Notes under the pieces: generated by a model
What the model saw: the letters and a program-made list of their open reading frames with translations, nothing else
Databases searched by the model: none
What the model was told of the DNA's origin: nothing
Part shown: positions 61,522-64,000 of the stretch, one piece after another
Layout of the letters: each line of letters begins with the position of its first letter
Numbering within the stretch: the stretch's first letter is position 1
Position numbers and translations under genes: made by a program
Source: UBA2377 sp964525935
Lineage (GTDB): Bacteria; Verrucomicrobiota; Verrucomicrobiia; Opitutales; Opitutaceae
DNA: 64,000 nucleotides
Assembly (NCBI GenBank): GCA_964525935.1
Contig: CAZGJZ010000004.1
Coordinates: forward strand, 62,001-126,000
Reading direction: 5' to 3'

Positions 61522-62629
61522 GGGTGAGGAGCATCGCGGCATGGGCACCGCCGAAGGCGTTGCTGGTGAGAATGGCGCCGTCGAACGCAGCGGCCGCGAA
61601 CGGCTCCAGGGCGACATGGGCGCTGAAGGTGGGCGCGACGCTGCCGATGGTGCCGGGGATTTTTCCGGCGGGGTCGCGCAAGGCGGCGAGGGCGACGGCG
61701 AGCTCGACGAGGCCGCAGCTGCCGAGCGTGTGGCCGAGGCTGCCTTTCCAGCCAGTGAGCGGGGCGTCGGGAAATTGCCGCGCGATCACCTCGGCCTCCA
61801 GGCGGCCGGCCTCCAGCGTGCCGGTGCCGTGGCCCTTGACCCAGACACGCCGGCCGCCGGCGGCAGCGGCGATGGCCGCGGCGCAGGCGGCGAAACCGGC
61901 GCCGTCCGGCTGATTGCCGGTGAAATGAAACATCTCGTTGTGCAGCGCGTGCGCGGCGAGCTGGAAGGGCGCAGGTTCGCGCGTCAGGACGGCGAAAGCG
62001 GCGCCGTCGCCGAGGCCGATGGACCCGGTCTCGCGTTGCGCGTAGGGCGCGGGAAAATTGCCGTTGAGAATTTTCAGGCTGTGAAAGCCGCCGGCGACAA
62101 ACGGGCTCACGTAATCAAAGGAGAACACCAGCACCCGATCGGCGAGGCCGGCGTGCAGCAGCCGGGCCGCGTGGGCGAGGCCGAGGTGCGCAGTGACGCA
62201 GGCATGGGAGAACACGTGGACGTGTTCGTCCCAGCCGAATTCGGCGCGGAGGAGCGCGACGGTGGCAAAGGGTGTGCCGTGTGCGAAGTGACGTGGGTCG
62301 TGATCGCGAGTAAAGGTGTAGAGGCTGCCGACGCCGAAATTGCTGCTCGTGACAATCACGGGCGTCCGGGCCGAGCCCCATGCGGCCGCGGGAATGCCGG
62401 CCACCAACTGGCGCAGGCCCGGCAGCCAGCGTGGCGGGAGGGTTTCATCCATCGGCCCGGTGAGGGCGAGCGGCACGAGATCGCCGCCGTCGCGGCCCAA
62501 GACGGGGCGAAGTTCGAGGGCGCGGCGGCCGGCGCGCAACGCGGTGGCAGTGGCGGTGGCGTCACCGAAAGGGGTGAGGCAATCACAGGCCAGCAGGCCC
62601 GCGGAAAGTTGATCAGCCGGGGCGGGCAT
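61514..62629 (-). CDS. Beta-ketoacyl-ACP synthase (pigment cluster)
   Basis: This 371-residue ketosynthase has active-site Cys near residue 144 (VFSHACVTAHLGLAHAARLL), His in VKGHGTGTLEAG and His in GSLGHTLGSCGLVELA, so the Cys-His-His triad is intact. It should extend a carbon chain on the ACP. Next to a CLF-like partner, an ACP and a second ketosynthase, this is the iterative type II polyketide arrangement of aryl polyenes. It is 11 bases downstream of the ACP gene. Confidence 0.85.
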   Translation of the reverse strand: MPAPADQLSAGLLACDCLTPFGDATATATALRAGRRALELRPVLGRDGGDLVPLALTGPMDETLPPRWLPGLRQLVAGIPAAAWGSARTPVIVTSSNFGVGSLYTFTRDHDPRHFAHGTPFATVALLRAEFGWDEHVHVFSHACVTAHLGLAHAARLLHAGLADRVLVFSFDYVSPFVAGGFHSLKILNGNFPAPYAQRETGSIGLGDGAAFAVLTREPAPFQLAAHALHNEMFHFTGNQPDGAGFAACAAAIAAAAGGRRVWVKGHGTGTLEAGRLEAEVIARQFPDAPLTGWKGSLGHTLGSCGLVELAVALAALRDPAGKIPGTIGSVAPTFSAHVALEPFAAAAFDGAILTSNAFGGAHAAMLLTHD

Positions 62630-62640
62630 GCGGGCGGGGC

Positions 62641-62907
62641 TCAGGCGCCGGGGACGCGGGTGCGCAAAAAGGCGGCGAGGGTGTTGACGGTGGCGAGGGC
62701 CTTGCGCGATTCCTCGCTGCTGCCGATCTTGACGCCGAATTCCTTCTCGATCGCGAGCACGAGTTCCAGGGCGTCGATGGAGTCGAGGCCGAAGCGGGGC
62801 GAGCCGATCAGCGGTTCATCATCCGGAATGTCTTCCGGGCGGATGCCATCGAGCTTGAGCGTCGCGATGATCAGGTTTTTGAGACGGAGGGCGAGAGGGT
62901 CGGACAT
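62641..62907 (-). CDS. Acyl carrier protein
   Basis: This 88-residue acidic helical protein has FGLDSIDALELVLAIEKEFG, where the Ser of the DSI motif is the phosphopantetheine attachment site. It carries the growing chain for the cluster ketosynthases and for the ligase. Only one ACP is visible in the window, whereas aryl-polyene clusters often have two; the other may lie beyond 64000. Confidence 0.9.
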   Translation of the reverse strand: MSDPLALRLKNLIIATLKLDGIRPEDIPDDEPLIGSPRFGLDSIDALELVLAIEKEFGVKIGSSEESRKALATVNTLAAFLRTRVPGA

Positions 62908-62928
62908 GGGCAGGACAGAAGAACAGGA

Positions 62929-63519
62929 TTATTCGGAAATTTCAGCGCCCGTGCGTCCGCCAACCGCGGAGGCATAATTGGCCGCGAGGTAGTCGGTGAA
63001 CCGGCCTGCTATGCGCACGAGCATGAGATTGTCGGTGCTGCCGAAGGTCCAGGCGCCGCCCATGGCGGCGGCCCGGGCATAAAACATTGGGGTGGCGATC
63101 ACCTTGCCGGATTCCTTCTCGGTGATTGTGACCTTGAGAATGACGGCGGAGCTTCCGGCCAGCGCACCGGCCCAAAACCTCGCACCGCCGCCGATAAACT
63201 TTATCTCCGTGATGACCGGCGTAAAAACCAAGGTGCGGGCCGGCGCCTGTCCGGCGCCGGCGGTATTCCAGCCGGCGACCAGCGGGTTGGCTTTAAACGC
63301 GATGTTTTCCTGGATCTTGGCGAGGGCCCGCTCGTTGGCTGACTGCCCGGCATAGGGCGGAACGAGGCTGACTTTTTCCAACTCGAAGCGAGTAAAAGCA
63401 GCGAACCTTTCCTCGGGCGGCGGATTCTGGGTGATATCGGTGGCGATGTGGGTCACGCAGCCCGTGAAGAAAAAAGCTGTGCACAGCAGGGTGAGAACGA
63501 TGTGCCGGGGAATCTTCAT
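62929..63519 (-). CDS. Lipoprotein of unknown function in the pigment cluster
   Basis: This 196-residue protein starts with a lipoprotein signal peptide and lipobox (LLCTAFFFTGC, Cys ~21). The mature part has TLVFTPVITEIKFIGGGARF and ILKVTITEKESGKVIATPMF, a repeated pattern resembling periplasmic DUF4410-like proteins, but the assignment is uncertain. It lies between the two ketosynthase-type genes in the cluster and 21 bases upstream of the ACP gene. A role in moving or anchoring the pigment lipid at the membrane is possible. Confidence 0.6.
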   Translation of the reverse strand: MKIPRHIVLTLLCTAFFFTGCVTHIATDITQNPPPEERFAAFTRFELEKVSLVPPYAGQSANERALAKIQENIAFKANPLVAGWNTAGAGQAPARTLVFTPVITEIKFIGGGARFWAGALAGSSAVILKVTITEKESGKVIATPMFYARAAAMGGAWTFGSTDNLMLVRIAGRFTDYLAANYASAVGGRTGAEISE

Positions 63520-63555
63520 GAAGATAGGTTGACGATTTGGACCGTTAAAGCGCGG

Positions 63556-64000
63556 TCAATCCGGCCGACGGAGGATGTGGCAGACGTTGCTGCCGCCGAA
63601 GCCGCTGCTGTTGTTGAGCACGAGGCCCGGGGGCTCGTCAAGCGAAGCGCCGGGCAGGTCGAGACCCGCGCAGACGGGATCGGGTTCGACGAGGTGCGCG
63701 GCGCCGGGGATGAAACGTTCGTCGATCGCCAGCGTGCAGAAGGCGGCCTCCATCGCGCCGGCGAGGGAAAGGCCGTGGCCGGTCAACGCCTTGGTGCTGC
63801 TGACGCGGGGCCGGGCGCCTTGGTCGGTGAAAACGGCCTTGAGGGCGAGCGCTTCGGAGCGGTCGCCGGCGGGCGTCGACGTGGCGTGGGCGTTGACATA
63901 ACCGATGGCGGCGGCGTTGACGCGGGCGTCGGCCAGCGTGCGGCGCATCGCCTCGCGCAAGCCGGCGCCTTCGGGATGGGAGGCGGCCACATTGTGGCCA
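63556..64000 (-). CDS. Beta-ketoacyl-ACP synthase (FabF-type), partial
   Basis: Only the C-terminal ~148 residues are visible and the 5' end lies beyond the window. The frame is open to base 63999 and reads GHNVAASHPEGAGLREAMRR near the edge. IGYVNAHATSTPAGDRSE carries the first catalytic His, STKALTGHGLSLAGAMEA the second, and NNSSGFGGSNVCHILRRP is the typical FabF C-terminus. It is probably the second ketosynthase of the aryl-polyene-type cluster, whose reductase and dehydratase genes are not in view. Confidence 0.85.
   Translation of the reverse strand, partial: GHNVAASHPEGAGLREAMRRTLADARVNAAAIGYVNAHATSTPAGDRSEALALKAVFTDQGARPRVSSTKALTGHGLSLAGAMEAAFCTLAIDERFIPGAAHLVEPDPVCAGLDLPGASLDEPPGLVLNNSSGFGGSNVCHILRRPD

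Overview
The window is GC-rich and almost fully coding, and it reads as chromosome of a Gram-negative heterotroph. Outer-membrane proteins are present: a PagL-like barrel and an autotransporter, both ending in Phe. So are a diderm lipoprotein, LolA-like and MMPL envelope-lipid machinery, and many secreted polysaccharide-type enzymes. The gene mix and the intergenic repeat families (CGCAAAGAACGC-type, CACGGATT-type and a GCGGGTC palindrome) resemble Verrucomicrobiota, most likely Opitutaceae. That placement is an inference from style; no rRNA marker is present.

Bases 1-9450 (+) hold two adjacent heparinase II/III-like genes (the first cut by the window edge), an SSS symporter, a large GAF/PAS hybrid histidine kinase and an isochorismatase-like gene. 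Bases 9542-16932 (-) hold a fatty-acid desaturase and three tandem paralogous beta-propeller proteins. Bases 17039-39549 form a large locus for an unidentified substrate. About thirteen minus-strand genes (18428-31740) encode an MBL-fold hydrolase, two enolase-superfamily dehydratases, a split transketolase, an SDR, two phytanoyl-CoA-dioxygenase-like enzymes, a toroid-type secreted protein, a MORN-like protein, a DegT aminotransferase and two amidohydrolases. A TetR regulator (31830) sits in the middle, followed by six plus-strand genes: an epimerase-like protein, a DHDPS-type aldolase, an M20 hydrolase, an AGE-type epimerase, a PYROXD2-like oxidoreductase and an SDR. Another DegT gene (17039) is at the outer edge. 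Dehydratases, a KDG-type aldolase and transketolase suggest catabolism of a (possibly amino-) sugar acid or cyclitol.

Bases 39564-50118 look like an envelope-stress block: cardiolipin synthase, a YqjK/YqjE/YqjD-like trio, a DUF3185 protein, a triple-BON protein, a 38-residue basic protein with its own terminator, an ECF sigma factor, an autotransporter carrying an ice-binding-like (DUF3494) domain, and a NarL-type two-component system. Several of these genes share an upstream inverted motif (AGGGTTNYRCCCYAT in gene orientation). It also lies upstream of the two-component operon, suggesting one autoregulated regulon.

Bases 50202-52267 carry envelope-lipid genes (PAP2, polysaccharide deacetylase, PagL-like deacylase). 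From 52408 to the right edge lies a VTT membrane protein, a chorismatase-like gene (XanB2/FkbO/Hyg5 type) and a convergent minus-strand operon typical of aryl-polyene/xanthomonadin-like pigments: AMP ligase, MMPL exporter, a fused GT2-LolA protein, two acyltransferases, a chain-length-factor-like protein, ketosynthase, ACP, a lipoprotein and a second ketosynthase cut by the window end. No tRNA, rRNA, CRISPR array, insertion sequence or prophage was recognised.
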